Shown here: positions 30,470-41,683 of the stretch, piece after piece
How the letters are laid out: the number at the start of each line of letters is the position of its first letter
How positions within the stretch are numbered: position 1 is the first letter of the stretch
Source of the DNA: Brachypodium distachyon
Lineage: Eukaryota > Streptophyta > Magnoliopsida > Poales > Poaceae
Length of the DNA stretch: 64,000 nt
Direction: 5' to 3'
Assembly: GCF_000005505.3 (NCBI RefSeq)
Contig: NC_016131.3
Span: 13,227,501-13,291,500 of the forward strand
Notes under the pieces: model-generated
What the model was told of the DNA's origin: nothing
The model's input: only the letters and a program-made list of their open reading frames with translations
Databases searched by the model: none
Position numbers and translations under genes: made by a program

Positions 30470-33359
30470 CTAGTTGTCGCCGTCTTCGGCCGGGGGGTCG
30501 GCGGGGAGATCAGGCTCCGGCTTCATCTGCATCCGCTCGACGACCTCGCCCACGAACTCGCGCACTGCTTGGGTGTGCGTGGGCTCGTCCTCGTTGTCGG
30601 ACCAAGTGTCCAGCAGGGACTCGAAGGGAAACTCCGGGTCCCGGAGATGAATCCGCGGGAGGTTTGTCTCGGCAACCTCCCGAGCGCAGTTGGCGACTTT
30701 GTTGGCGACATACCTGGCGATCTAGACATCGAGCGCCCCGAGCTTCCCCACCAAGTCGGAGAAGAGGGGGATCAGCGTCATGACGTCCGTGCCGTCCACC
30801 TCCGCCGCCTGCAGCTCGAACTTGGGTAGCAGATCGTGCAGCGACTGGGCGATCTTCGTCAGCTTCTCCGTCTCGAGCTGCCGCTGCCCGATCAGCGTGC
30901 CGTGATGGAGTCGGGCATCTTGCGCGGCCTTCTTAGCCTTGCTGACGCGGCCCTCCAGCTTCGCAAGCTCTGTGGCCTTGGTCGCGTTGTCCTCGCCGGC
31001 CTTGGCGAGCTCCTCCCGGACGGCGGCCAACTCGGCCTTGAGCCCGGCCGCTCTGTCTTTGGCGGAGTTGAGCTCAGCCTCGTGCCGAGCCGCCGCTCTC
31101 GCCGCATCCTCGGCAGCCTTGACCTGCACCTCCAGCATGATGCAGAGGCCTTGGATTTCGCCGCGGTAATTGGCAATTAGTTCGCTCTTCTCATCCAGCC
31201 GCGTCTGGGCCGTTGCAAGCACTTCGGCGTGCTCCTTCCGGGCCACCTCGAGGGGGGCCGCCATCGAGTCCAGCTTCCCTTGAAGCTGCGGGCGCTGGGC
31301 CTCCAGCTCCAGGTGGAGCTCGGCCTCTGAGACCATCGGCTCCCAGGCGGCCTCCAGGGCGTGCCGGGCCAGCCGCACCTCCTCTTCGGCGAGGCGCGCC
31401 TCCTCGCGCAGCCTCCTCTGCTTCGCCTGCGCCGGCGGGAGCATCCACAAGGATTGCCGCGGGCGAGCTGCCGCCCACTACAGAACGGAGGTACGTTCAT
31501 GAGCCTAGCTAACAGAAATCGCAGTTGCAGAGAATTAACGAAGACATACCTGGTGCCGGCCCTGCCTCCGTTGGGGCTGAGTCGCCAAGGGACACGCCCG
31601 CGCCGCTGCGGACCCCCGCGGCAGCAGGGTCGGCGGCGCTGCCGGCGTCGGTGCGCGTCCTCTTGCTTGGTGTGCCGGGCGGGAAATTGCTCCTCGCCCT
31701 CTTGCTGGCACCCGCCGGCGAGGAGGACTTCGGGGGGTTGCACCGGAGCGCGAAACCCCGGAAGACCCCACGGGCGGGCGGTGCCGTGGGCGCCCGCGGC
31801 GTCGTCGTGACCCGGAGAACTCCGGGTGTCGACGGCAAGGCCGCCGCGGCGCCGGGAGCCAAACTCGCGGAGGCCCCCGCTACTGGGGCGAAGGCCGTTG
31901 CCGGGGCACCGGGGGCCCCCGCAGGCGCTGGCGCAGCCGGGGTACCGGCGGACACCCTGGGACCGGTTCCTGCCGCGGTGCGGGCGGCCGCCGCCAAGGC
32001 AGGGGCCGCCGCCGAGGCACCCCCGGCACCGGGTGCCGCGGCTGCCGTTGAGGTACCGACGGGCGCCCCCGAAGCGGCCGCCGCCGCCAGGGTGGGGGCC
32101 GCTGCCGGGGCAGACGTCGCCGTTGAGGAGATTTCTGCGGCCGCTGCGAACGCCCTCGATCTTCTCATGATCAAGGGCACGCTGTCGCTGCTTTTCTCGT
32201 AGTTGTCCTTCACGGCGACGACTTCCGGGGACGCAGCCACCTGGCCCGCCTCGTCGTCCAGCGACCGGAGGGAGGGCCCGCTGGGCTCGGACCCGCCCTC
32301 GCTCTCCTCGAGCACCTGCTTCCCACGGGGTGCTTGCAGGGGAGCGTGCGGGACCCAGGTGGGGGTGTCATCCATCAGCCCCCACTCATTGCAGGGCGGG
32401 AAGGCGCCGACGATGTCGCTGAGCGCCTTGACGCCGGCGTAGAGAGCAGAAACCCCCGGCGGGAACTCCGTTGATTGGAAGATCTCGCCGGAGATCCCCC
32501 TCACCCATGTCCCGAGGGCCTCCAAGTCCATGCCGTCCGCCTGGAGGCGTGTCCTGTGCCCGGAACCCGTGTAGCTGCAGGGGGGTTATGTGCCGTTGGA
32601 CGAAGATGCGTGCCACGTCAACATCGGTGAGCCCCGCTAGCCGCAACGCCTTGATCTTCTCCACGATGGGGAGGAGGCCGGCGTCACGGTGGTACCTGTC
32701 CTGCCAGCCGTTCTGGGGAACCGGCAACTCCGTCAGTGACTGGATGAACTCCTGGGGGTCCTCCACCCGAACCCAGCACCAGTCGCCCCGCCACTCTTTT
32801 TCAATCTTCTTCCCCGACCGGACGATGAACACGGATTTCATCTGGTCGCGGGCGCGGAAGACCACCCCTGACGACATCGCCTTCGCGTTGTTGATGCGCG
32901 GGTAGAAGCAGTGGCGGAAGAGCCCCACCGACGGCATCACCCCCACGAACGCCTCGCAGAGGAACAGGAAGGTGGCGAGGAGGAACAACGAGGTGGGGTG
33001 GAGCTGCGCCACCCGCAACTGATAAGACTCCATTAATGCATGGAGGAACAGAGAGAAGGGTGGCACCATGCTGCAGAGGAGGAAGCGCGCGAACACCCGG
33101 AAATCGTTGTCCTGGTGCTCGGCTCCCGCCGGAAAGATCTGCGTCTCCCCGTGCTCGTTGAAGCTGGAGGCGACGGCGTGCCGGAGCTTCCCCAGCGCCT
33201 CTCCGTTATAGCCGGGGCGGAAGAAGGCGCTGTGGCGTGCATCTCCCGCCTCTTCTGGTCCTTGGCGGCGGCCGCTTTGACTGCCGCCTCGGTCTTGCTT
33301 GTCGCGGGCTTCTTCGAGGTTTGGACCTCCTTCCCCTTCCTGGTGGTGGGGGGCGCCAT
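30470..33359 (-). pseudogene. Antisense gene (PF04195-type) of Tat element T2
   Basis: Encoded opposite to pol, between pol and the 3' LTR, as known for Grande and relatives. Start ATG at 33357-33359 (MAPPTTRKGKEVQTSKK). The N-terminal domain has FARFLLCSMVPPFSLFLHALMESY, LHPTSLFLLATFLFLCEAFVGV and PSVGLFRHCF, matching the 'putative gypsy type transposon' family PF04195, then WVRVEDPQEFIQSL. A long Ala/Pro/Gly linker (about 31560-32200) precedes a GT-AG intron (31478-31549). A heptad-rich coiled coil (31450-30890) and a conserved tail IPLFSDLVGKLGALDV follow. The true stop is TAG at 30470-30472. Damage: frameshift near 33236, TAG 30722, and a deletion after the intron relative to T3. Function is unknown. 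Confidence 0.8.
31478..31549 (-). other. Probable intron in the T2 antisense gene
   Basis: On the minus strand the donor CCAG/GTATGT is at 31549 and the acceptor TTCTGTAG ends at 31478, giving 72 nt. The body contains in-frame stops (FC-stop-LGS). T5 has an equivalent at 63898-63971 with a better acceptor (TTTCTGCAG). In both, the sequence after the acceptor encodes GSSPAA. Confidence 0.6.
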
Positions 33360-33566
33360 GGAAAGCGAGGGCGGAAGCTGGCAGGAGCGCAGGGATACGA
33401 GATGCGGAAGAGGATGGAGGCGAAGGGCAAAGATTTGTTCCCCTTTTGGCAACAGTACAGGCTTTATGACGCTCGGCCGTTTGGTAACGGCTGGTTCCGT
33501 ACCCCACAGGTGCGCGGGGATAACTCCTAATCACTGGGAGTAATGTGCGGAGTGGCCTTAACTACG

Positions 33567-33574
33567 CTATTTAG
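33567..33574 (-). promoter_or_regulatory. Candidate TATA-like box for the antisense gene of T2
   Basis: CTAAATAG on the minus strand after a run of C, about 210 bp upstream of the antisense start. T5 has the same CCCCCCTAAATAG on the plus strand at 61911-61918, about 180 bp upstream of its gene. Both are followed by GGCCACTCCGC. Conservation in position suggests a promoter; this is not proven. Confidence 0.45.
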
Positions 33575-33774
33575 GGGGGGGGGAGTTAGGGCGGAGATCG
33601 CGTGTCCACTGCTCCGCTTGTAACGGCGCCGTACACGGGGCAGCGAAGGGACGCGGGCCCGCGACTGATCGGGGCCCACGCGTCGGTTATGGGCGTAGCC
33701 CGGCAACCGACCAGGGGGAGACCCTTCTGGGAACAGGTGATGCCGGCGCACGCCCGGGGGCTACTGTCGCACCC

Positions 33775-34722
33775 GTGGCACCCGGGGTACCACCGCTGCG
33801 CAACGCGCGGGCCCCGTTCCCGGGTTCCCGGGGAGCGTCTATGAGCTCCCCGGCAAGCTACCAGCCCGAAAGGGGCTAGCGGGGCTTCGGGGAATATTCC
33901 CGCCTGGGCACCTCCCGGGAAGCTGCTTCCCGGGAGGGGGTTCCCAGGTGCGTTGGGCCCGGGTGCATCTCGAGGTCGACTTGCTAGGACTGGGGGTTCC
34001 TGGGCGCGTGCCCCCGCCTCGGGCGTGGGGCCCGGTGGACAGCGCCACGCGGGCGCGGGACGCGCGGTCCCACCAAGGCAAGGAGTAAGGCGCACGGCTC
34101 AGTAAACGAGCCGACCGACGGGTAGTTACCCGTCCGATGCCCGGAACAGTGGTTGTCTAATCCTACCCTAGGGTCTTAGGCCCCTAGCAATGGAGGTGAC
34201 ACCCATGCACGCCACCAGCTCACCGGGGGGAGTTGCATGCCTCCCCGTTGGACACTTGTAGCTCATGCACCGTGGCACATGTGGCATCCCCTTATGTATA
34301 AAAGGAGGACCCCTGCCGACTGTGAAAGGGGTTAGTCAGTTAGTTGGTTCGGACAAAGCTCGCTCGACAGACGCTTAGTGGCTCCAGTAGGCAGCCAGCA
34401 GAGAGCGGTGAGGAGTACCTAGCCACTGAGAGAAAGCTCGGGAGCTTGCCCGGCAACTTTTAAACATTTGATCCGTAATCAATATCAGCTCAGACAGGCA
34501 GGACGTAGGGTGTTACACCTCCGGGTGGCCCGAACCTGGGTAAAAAACGTGCGTGCATCTGTTCTTGGACTAGCGCGTACCCCTAGCTCTTCGTCTCGCC
34601 GGCCCCGTAGGGCCTCATCGGCCGTGCCGGCGATCACCGGGTCTCCGCCCCAGACGCCCCTACCGAACCTAAAAGGGGGACGTGGCCGCACGCCCCCGGT
34701 GTCGGAGCACCGAGCGATGACA
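33775..34722 (+). mobile_element. 3' LTR of T2 (948 bp)
   Basis: TGTCGCACCC...GCGATGACA, preceded by CGCCCGGGGGCTAC, the short G-rich tract that acts as plus-strand primer site in this family. TATA box at 34297-34303. The terminus is followed by ACCAC, the altered target-site copy, and then by T1 gag sequence. Confidence 0.92.
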
Positions 34723-34727
34723 ACCAC

Positions 34728-36280
34728 AACGTCGCCCGCGCCAGCCAGCGAGTCCACTCACGGGCTGAAGACGCGCAGCGACAACTGTGCCACGACCACA
34801 GTGCGTCGTGTGCAACGGAGTCTCGCCCCACACACCCGAGAGCACCGGGTGATAGGGCGGAGGATAGCCGGTCGGAGAATCAGCAGTCTCCTGCCCAGAC
34901 CCCGGCGGAAGCCATCATAACTGCGCGTGTCATGGTGCGCTACGAGCCACCGCAAGGCACGCCGGCGCATGAAGCGTGGAGTGTGGAGCTCGACGCGCTC
35001 CTCGCACTCGCCGCCCAGCAGCCGCAAGGCGAGGGCGTCCCGGGCGGTTCGGGCCGGGGGCAGAACCCGGGACGCGAAGACGTGCCCCACGTCTCGGGGC
35101 ACGGAGAACACCCTCCCCCACCGGGAGGGCAAGGAGGCGAGGATTCCGTGGTGTCCTCAGACTCGTCACCGACTGTTACATGGGGTGACGCGTGGGGCAT
35201 CCTGAACGCCCGCTAGCAGGAAGAGGTTCGCCAGCGCTTGGACCGCCGGCGTCGGCGTGAGGCGGAACACCAGCGCCCGGAGGAGCAGGAATATGCTCCC
35301 ATGGGCGCCGAGGACGGCTGCGCCGCGTTTACTCGTGAGCTGCGCCAGGTGACGTGGCCCCGCAAGTGCCGAGCGCCGAGCGCCGACGCTCGGGGCGTAC
35401 GATGGGACCGTGAATAACAAGGATTTCCTGCTGACCTACACGTTGGGCATGCACGCCATTGGTGCCAACGACAAGGTCAGGGCCAACTGGTTTCCGATGG
35501 TCCTCCAGGGATCAATGAGGACCTAGTTGCTTAACCTGCCCGCCGGGTCCATAGCTTCCTGGGCTGACCTGCGCGAGCAGTTCGTGAACACGTTCCAGGG
35601 CGGCTACAAGTGCCCGGGAACCATGGCGGAACTGCACACGGTAGTGCAGAAACCGGGGGAGACGTTGCGGGACTTCACCAACAGGTTCTCCAACCTCTCC
35701 TACTCCATCCCAGAGGCTGAAGCGGCCGCCATCATCAACACGTACGCCATCAACGTCCGTGACCTGAAGATGCGTTAGAAGCTGGACACGCACCGGATTC
35801 GGACCACAAGGGATCAAGATGCTCTCGCACATAAATGCGCGATGGCCGAGCAAGGGCGCCTCGCGCCCGAGCTTGCCGCCAAAGCAGCGGCAAACCCACC
35901 GGAGGGTTCCGGGAAGAAGAGCTCCCGGAAACGCGGCAGGAAGCAAGTGCTTGCCGCAGAGCCGGGGGCTCCCCAGAGGCCCGCCAAGAAGGCGGCGTCG
36001 GCGGGGGCATCGGGTAGCAAGCCGGCATCTGCCGCGCGCTGCCCCATGCACACCAACGCCTCCCACGACGTGTAGGACTGCCGCACTCTCCAGACCATCA
36101 AGGAGAAGCGCGAGCAACGCCACGAGGAGCGCCGCGTTGCCGGGGCTTGCTTCAACTGCGGGGACATCGGGCACCTCTCCCGAGACTGCCCGAACAACCC
36201 CCGTGGCGGAGCAGGCCAGGGCACGACGGCGGCGACAAAGGAGAATCCGCGGGGGGTCACGGTCAAGCCCCGGAGGCGTG
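34728..36280 (+). pseudogene. gag: gag of T1 (second part), broken and fused to 3' region
   Basis: Continues T1 gag after T2. Recognisable are VRYEPPQGTPAHEAW, the capsid (TLGMHAIGANDKVRANWFPMVLQG, SWADLREQFVNTFQGGYK, GETLRDFTNRFSNLSYSIPEAEAAAI), and an intact zinc knuckle CFNCGDIGHLSRDC at about 36147-36188. Stops: TAG 35214 and 36073 (CAG), TAG 35524 (TGG) and TAG 35776 (GAG expected). The coding trace ends at about 36280, where CCCGGAGG joins directly to 3'-region sequence GTGCGCGCTGGGGTAGTTAACC. PR, RT, RNase H and IN are absent from T1. Confidence 0.82.
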
Positions 36281-36614
36281 CGCGCTGGGGTAGTTAACCC
36301 GCAGGCGGAGTAACTAGCCGCTGCTGTTTGGTCCTAGGTCTGCACCGCGGGTCCGTCCCGGGTCCCTAGTCTGGCCAAGCACGTGGTTGGCGAGTCCCCG
36401 GGTACGCAAGGCTAGAACACGAGAAGGGCAGAGCCCTTCCCCGGCAGGCTAGTCTTAGGCAAAGAAGCAAAATAAAAGTGGCATTGGATATATTGAAGGT
36501 TGAGCAAAACGAGTTAATAAGTAACACTGGTGATGATAAGGGAATGCTAACATAAAAAATTCTAAGGCGCCATGCGCCACTTGCAGGAAGATAAATAAAA
36601 AGAACAACAGGCAA
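36281..36614 (+). other. 3' non-coding region of T1
   Basis: Homologous to 29800-30330 in T2 and, reversed, to 56090-56290 in T4: GGGGTAGTTAACC, TCCCGGGTCCCTAGTCTGGCCAAGC, and ACGCAAGGC then GGCAGAGCCC. It contains no hairpin array; that part is lost in the deletion. No gene seen. Confidence 0.65.
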
Positions 36615-38118
36615 TCACGCGGGAGGTGCTCCCAGGGCGGGTATGTCGGTGTTGGGTGCATCCTCGGCATCGAGGGCTTCTCCGGCAACCTCCTCAGCAG
36701 TGGCTTCGTCCTCATCGACCTTGCCCTGCATCCGTGCCATCATCTCGTCCACGACGCCCTGCACCGCTTCCCGGTGGGTCTTGGCTTCTTCCTCGTCCGA
36801 CCAGGCGTCGAAGACCGACTCGAACGAGAAGTCAGGGTGGGCGGAGTGGACCCGGGTGAGAATTTGCCCGGCGACCTGCTCGGCCGCAAGGCCGACTTGC
36901 CGGTCCCCGAAGGCCGTCACACAGCTCTGCAGGCCACTCAGTCGGCAGACGAAGTCTGCGAAGAACGAAGTGAAGCTCCCCATGTCAGCCCCATTGAAGG
37001 AAGCCACAGGGATGTCAAATCCCTGCGGCGCCTCCACCGCCGAATCAGGCAGTTTCTTCAGCCTGGCCACCTCCCTTGTCCTGCGGGCCCGCAGCTCGGT
37101 GCATGCATCGCGAGACTCCTAGGCCTGCAGCTTGTGCTCGCGGCACTCGGACTTCAACCTGCCAATATCGGACGCCTTCTTGGTGTTGTCGTCGTCGATC
37201 AGCCAGAGTTCCTGCTGCACCGTGTCGAGCTCCCCTTGAAGGGACGAGCCGGCATCTTGGGCGGCCTTGAGCTGCCCCGCAAGCTCGCGCTCCCCGGAGC
37301 GGGCCTGGTCCTGCAGATCCTTCTCCCGGCATGTTGAGGCTTCGGCTGACGTTGCAGCCGCCGTCTCCAGCTCTCCAACCTAGCGGCGGAGGCGCTGGAT
37401 CTCCAGGGAGTAGCCGGACAGCAAGTCCGTATTCTCCAAGAGACGCCCCTGGAATGAGTCCAGAGTCGCATGGTACTCCTCCTCGCTCTTGGCATGTGTG
37501 GGTTTCACCAGCCCGAGCTCCTGCTGATGCTCTTGCTGGAGTCCCATATCTGCTGGAAGACTACCGCCTCCGGCACCACTTGCACAGCAGGCGTCGCCCC
37601 AAATTGCTGCGTCTGCTGGAGCTCCTCCCGGACTTCGGTGCGCAGGCGTGGTGCTGCTGCGCGTCGTTGAAGAAATCGACAAACTTCGGCTGCTGTTGCT
37701 GGATGTTGTCGATCACTTGGTGTCCCTGCTGGAACATGCTGGGGTCGAAGGTAATCCGACCCCATCTCCGCCCTATGAGCTCCCCTGCTCCCGGGCTGAA
37801 GGCGGCTCCGGCGGAGGACCCCGCCGCGACCGTCTGTGATCCCGACGGCGCGTCAGGATTTGACAACGCGCCCTCAGTCTAGCCGAGCCCCGCTGCTCCC
37901 TGCTCGTCTGAAGGGGCGTGCTAGGGGCTCGGAGGCTTCTCCAGGGGACCGTTGCCTGCTCCGGCTGGCAGAGGCTGCTCCGTGTCACCCACCTCAGGTG
38001 GCGCCCCCTGCGTGGCGTCTTCTGCGGCAGCGGTCACGGCCCCGATGAGTGCCGTGGCCGATTGCTGAAGGGCTCTACGGAGGCAATCTCCGCCAGAGCA
38101 TCGTCATCGACCAACGGG
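36615..38118 (-). pseudogene. Antisense gene of T1, C-terminal half
   Basis: Minus-strand coding trace ending at the stop at 36615-36617. From about 38118 inward it reads a GRRWGRITFDPSMFQQGHQVID segment, then coiled-coil stretches in shifting frames (ELGLVKPTHAKSEEEYHATL, LLSGYSLEIQRLRR), then FDIPVASFNGADMGSFTSFFADF and HPDFSFESVFDAWSDEEEAKTH. The last two blocks match T4 (55500-55770) closely, and T2/T3 only distantly, so T1 and T4 form one Tat subfamily. The N-terminal PF04195-type part is missing. Several frameshifts; stops near 38045 and 37880. Confidence 0.75.
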
Positions 38119-38229
38119 GCCCAACGGCCCTGCACGGTAACCATCCTAAGCCCCCTTATCCGCCTCTGGGCAACTTTTTGGCTTCCCGCTTCTCACACCC
38201 CTCACCGCTGCAGTCCCAAGTGCTCCCGC

Positions 38230-39735
38230 ACTGGGAGCGGGTGTGCTGTTGTGGTTGTCCTCGACTCCGACGTCAAGGTCACGGGGGCGGCGGAGGAGCC
38301 GGAAGCGGCCCCCACGCCAAGCCCTGCTACGCCGGCTATGGTGACCGACGCCGCCGCCGGGACGGCGCCCGGCGACGCGCCCGTAGCCGCGGATGCTGCC
38401 GGCACGGATTCTCCCGCCGCCCCGTAGGGCAGCCTCAACAGCCCTGCAGTCCCCGGGCACGAGTGAGGTGGAGGTTGCCGGAGAGGAGCGACAGGACACT
38501 CCAGCACAAGCGGACGACCCCCTGCCCAGCTCTACGGTGGCGGCGGGGGCTTTGTCGTCGCCCGCTGCCTCCTTCAACACCGACCTCGGCACTCTTGTCG
38601 GGGTGGCTTGGAATCCCATCACCTGGGATCCGAGCGTCTTCGACCGAGGGCACCGGTTCCTCGACGCCGTCAAGGACCAGCAACTGGCCTTCATCACCTC
38701 CTTCAACGAGGTGAGGGAGCATCACGCAATCGCCAAGATCCAGCTTGGCGAGCTGCGGCAAGCCGTGGAACAAGAGCGGCAAGAGCTCTCCCGGCTGCGT
38801 GAGGAGACGCGCCTTGCCAGAGAGGAGGCGCACCTTGCCCGGGAGGCCCTGGAGGATGCCAGCACACCGGTCGTCCCGGAAGCAGAGCTCTACCGGCGAC
38901 TGGAGGCTCAGCGCGCCGAGCTCCAGGGAGCTCTGGACTTGCTGGTGGTGGCTCAAGCGGAAACCAAGAAGGAGCACGCCAAGGTGCTCGCTGCCGCCCA
39001 GGCTCGGATTGACGAGAAGAGTGATCTGATCGCCAACTATCGCGGTGAGATCCAGGGCCTGCGCGTCAAGCTGGAGGTGCAGGTCAAGGCCACCGAAAGC
39101 ACGGTGGACGCAGTGGCCCGACACGAGATCCACCTCGGCACCGCCAAGGACAGAGCGGCCCGGCTCGAGACCGAGCTGGCCACTGTCCGGGAGGAGCTCC
39201 CCAAGGCCGGCAAGGACAACGCGGCTAGGCCGCGGAGCTCGCGACGCTGGAGAGCCACCTCCGCAAGGCCAAGAAGGCCGCGCACGACGCTCGGCTCCAC
39301 CACGGCACGCTGATCGGGCAGCGGCAGCTGGAGACCGAGAAGCTGCTCAAGATCGCCCAGGCGCTGCGCGACGTGCTGCCCAGGTTCGAGCTGCAGGCCG
39401 CGGCGGTGGACGGCACGGACGTCTCGATGCTGATCCCGTTCTTCTCCGACCTGGTGGGGAAGCTCGGGGCGCTCGACGTCGGGATCGCCCAGTTCAGCAC
39501 CAACGAGGTCACCAACTGCGCTCGGGAGGTTGCCGGGACAATCCTTCCGAGGATACACCTCCAGGACCCGGAGTTTCCCTTCGAGACGCTGCTGGACGCC
39601 TGGTCAGACAGCGAGAACAAGCCCACCCACACTCAGGCGGTGCATGGGTTCGTCGATGAGGTGGTCGAGCGGATGCAGAGGAAGCCGGACCCTGAGCCGT
39701 CCCTAGAGCCCCCGGCGGAAGACGCCGGCAACTAG
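38230..39735 (+). pseudogene. Antisense gene of T3, C-terminal half
   Basis: Plus strand, hence antisense to T3 pol. It begins in an Ala/Pro-rich linker (DVKVTGAAEEPEAAPTPSPA), continues with SSPAASFNTDLGTLVGVAWN and a FDRGHRFLDAVKDQQLAFITS block, then a long coiled coil (LRQAVEQERQELSRLREETR, KVLAAAQARIDEKSDLIANY). It ends IPFFSDLVGKLGALDVGIAQ ... DAGN at TAG 39733-39735. There is a frameshift near 39230 and stops near 38425-38465. It is very similar to T2's gene, which lacks the FNTDLG..RFLDAV segment. The N-terminal domain and the 3' LTR of T3 are gone. Confidence 0.78.
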
Positions 39736-39985
39736 TTGCCGCAGCCTCGTGCCGGCCCTTGCTGCTTTCTTGTTTACCTTCTTTTGTTTTCGTCCTGCAA
39801 GTGTGGCGCTGCGCGCCGTTTGAACAATTACATTTTCAGTAGTTCATGTAACCGTTTGCTACTTAATTAATCAAGCTCTTTAATTCTGCTTCTGTGTCGT
39901 GCCTCGCGGGGTGGATCCCTTCGCCCTTGTGTGTCGTGTCTTGTGTTGCCGGGGACTCACGCGCCTCACTCTTGACCAGACCAAG

Positions 39986-40994
39986 TGTCGTCGCACGGGG
40001 CTCTGACACCGGGGGCGTGCGGGCACACCCCCTTTTAGGTTCGGCAGGGGCGTCAGGGATCGCTCCGGCGATCACCGGCGTGGCTGATGGCGTACACAAA
40101 CTGCAAAGTAATGTACCCAGAATACATGCAAGCTATGGACACATGCATGCACGTTTTTACCCAGGTTCGGGCCGCCCGGAGGTGTAAAACCCTACGTCCT
40201 GCTTGTCTGAGCTTGTATTACCACAAAATCAGGTGTTTACAGGTTGTCGGGTGGATTCCCGGACACTCTCTCCCTTTCGGCTAAGTGTTCCTTGCTACTC
40301 TCTGCTATCGCTAGGAGCTAGCTGTGAGCTGATCCGACTGAGCCCGGCTCGGACTAACCAACCAAAGACCCAACGAACCAACCACCCAACCCTTGACCGT
40401 CGGCGGGGGTCCTCCTTTTATACCGAACGGGATACCACAGGTGCCACGGTGCATGCATCACAAGTGTCGAGCAGGGAGACATGGCAACTCCCCCTCGGTG
40501 CGCTGGTGGGCGTGCATGAGCGCCAACTCCGCTGTTAGGGGTCTAAAACCCTAAAGGTAGGATTGGACAGCCACTGTTCACCTGACTTAGACAGGTACGC
40601 CCCTCCTGTCGGCTCATTTCATGCGCCGTGCGCCTCACTCCTTGCCCTGGCGGGACTGCGCACTCGACGCCTAGCACGTGCCCACGTGGCGCCGCCGCTC
40701 TGCCCGCTGAGCCCCACCCTTGTGGCGGGAGCTTGTGCCCAGGAACCCCTCCTCCCGGCAAGTGGCTTCCCGGGAGGCGCCCAGGCCTGACCACATCCGG
40801 GAACCCCCTCCCGGCAAGTGGCTTCCCGGGAGGTGTCCCAGCGGGAATATTCCCCGAAGCCCCGCTAGCCCTTCCAGGCTGGTAGCTTGCCGGGCTGCTC
40901 GTGGCTGCAGCCTGGGATGAGACCCTCCCAGGAACTGGGAGACGAAGCCCACTCGTCGCGCAACGGTAGTACCCCGGGTGCCACGGGTGTGACA
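39986..40994 (-). mobile_element. Solo Tat LTR, target sites CCAAG/CCAGG
   Basis: 1009 bp in minus orientation, TGTCGTCGCACGG at 39986 to GGGTGTGACA at 40994. Flanks are CCAAG (39981-39985) and CCAGG (40995-40999), one substitution apart. The disrupted sequence (GACCAG..GGACCAGAGATGG) is continuous in T4 around 56180. TATA box reversed at 40416-40422. Its U5 (GGGGGCGTGCGGGCACACCCCC) resembles the T3 5' LTR more than T2's. Confidence 0.88.
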
Positions 40995-41683
40995 CCAGGG
41001 ACCAGAGATGGACCCGCAGTGCCGACCTAGGGCCAAGCAGTAGCGGCGAGCCACTCCACTTGCGGGGTAACTACTCCAAGCCATGCCCTCCCGGGGCGGA
41101 CCCAGGAGCCGCACGGGGAGCGCACTCCACCCTCAAGCGTCCTTTTGACACCCCGGCTACACGCAGGTTCTAGGGCCACACTTAGCGAGGCAGCGTTCAG
41201 TTACGTTCAGTTCTTAAAGAGTTTATCGTTCAGGTTCAAGCACTTAGCTTTTCGTTCGGTCTCGTGCTCGGCACGCTTGCCAGAGGTGTGCGCCTGGCAC
41301 GTCTCCCTTGAGAGAGCCTGCTGGAGGGATGCGGTGGGGATGCCGTGGCAGGATCGCCGCCCGCGACAAGCGCCGATGACGATGCTACCACCGCACCTCC
41401 ACAACAACCCTCGCCTTTGGAAAAGCCCTTGCTTTCGGAGGAACCTGTCCCGAGGGGTGCCGCAGGGACGTCGTGACTTCCTCGCCACCACCGGCAAACG
41501 CGGGTGGCGAGGACCTCGCGACGTCCCCGCAGCAACCCTCGCTGCTTGGGGAAACTCTGCCTGAGGGACGCGGCAGGGACGCCGTGGTGGGCCGGAGCAA
41601 ACGGCGGACGCCGGCACCGGCGCCCTCACCACGTCCTCGCGACGACCCTCGCCTCTGGAGGCACCCTCTGGAGAGGTGCGGCA

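Larger units (their letters stand above)
17733..34722 (+). mobile_element. Complete Tat-type Ty3/gypsy element T2
   Basis: The only element here with both LTRs: 17733-18716 and 33775-34722. Flanking target sites are AACAC (17728-17732) and ACCAC (34723-34727), one substitution apart. Order: LTR, primer site, gag, PR, RT, RNase H, second RNase H, IN, 3' region with repeats, antisense gene, LTR. It is 16,990 bp as it stands and about 13.75 kb without its nested solo LTRs (21724-24047 and 26361-27267) and their duplications. All genes carry stops or frameshifts, so it is non-autonomous today. Confidence 0.92.
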
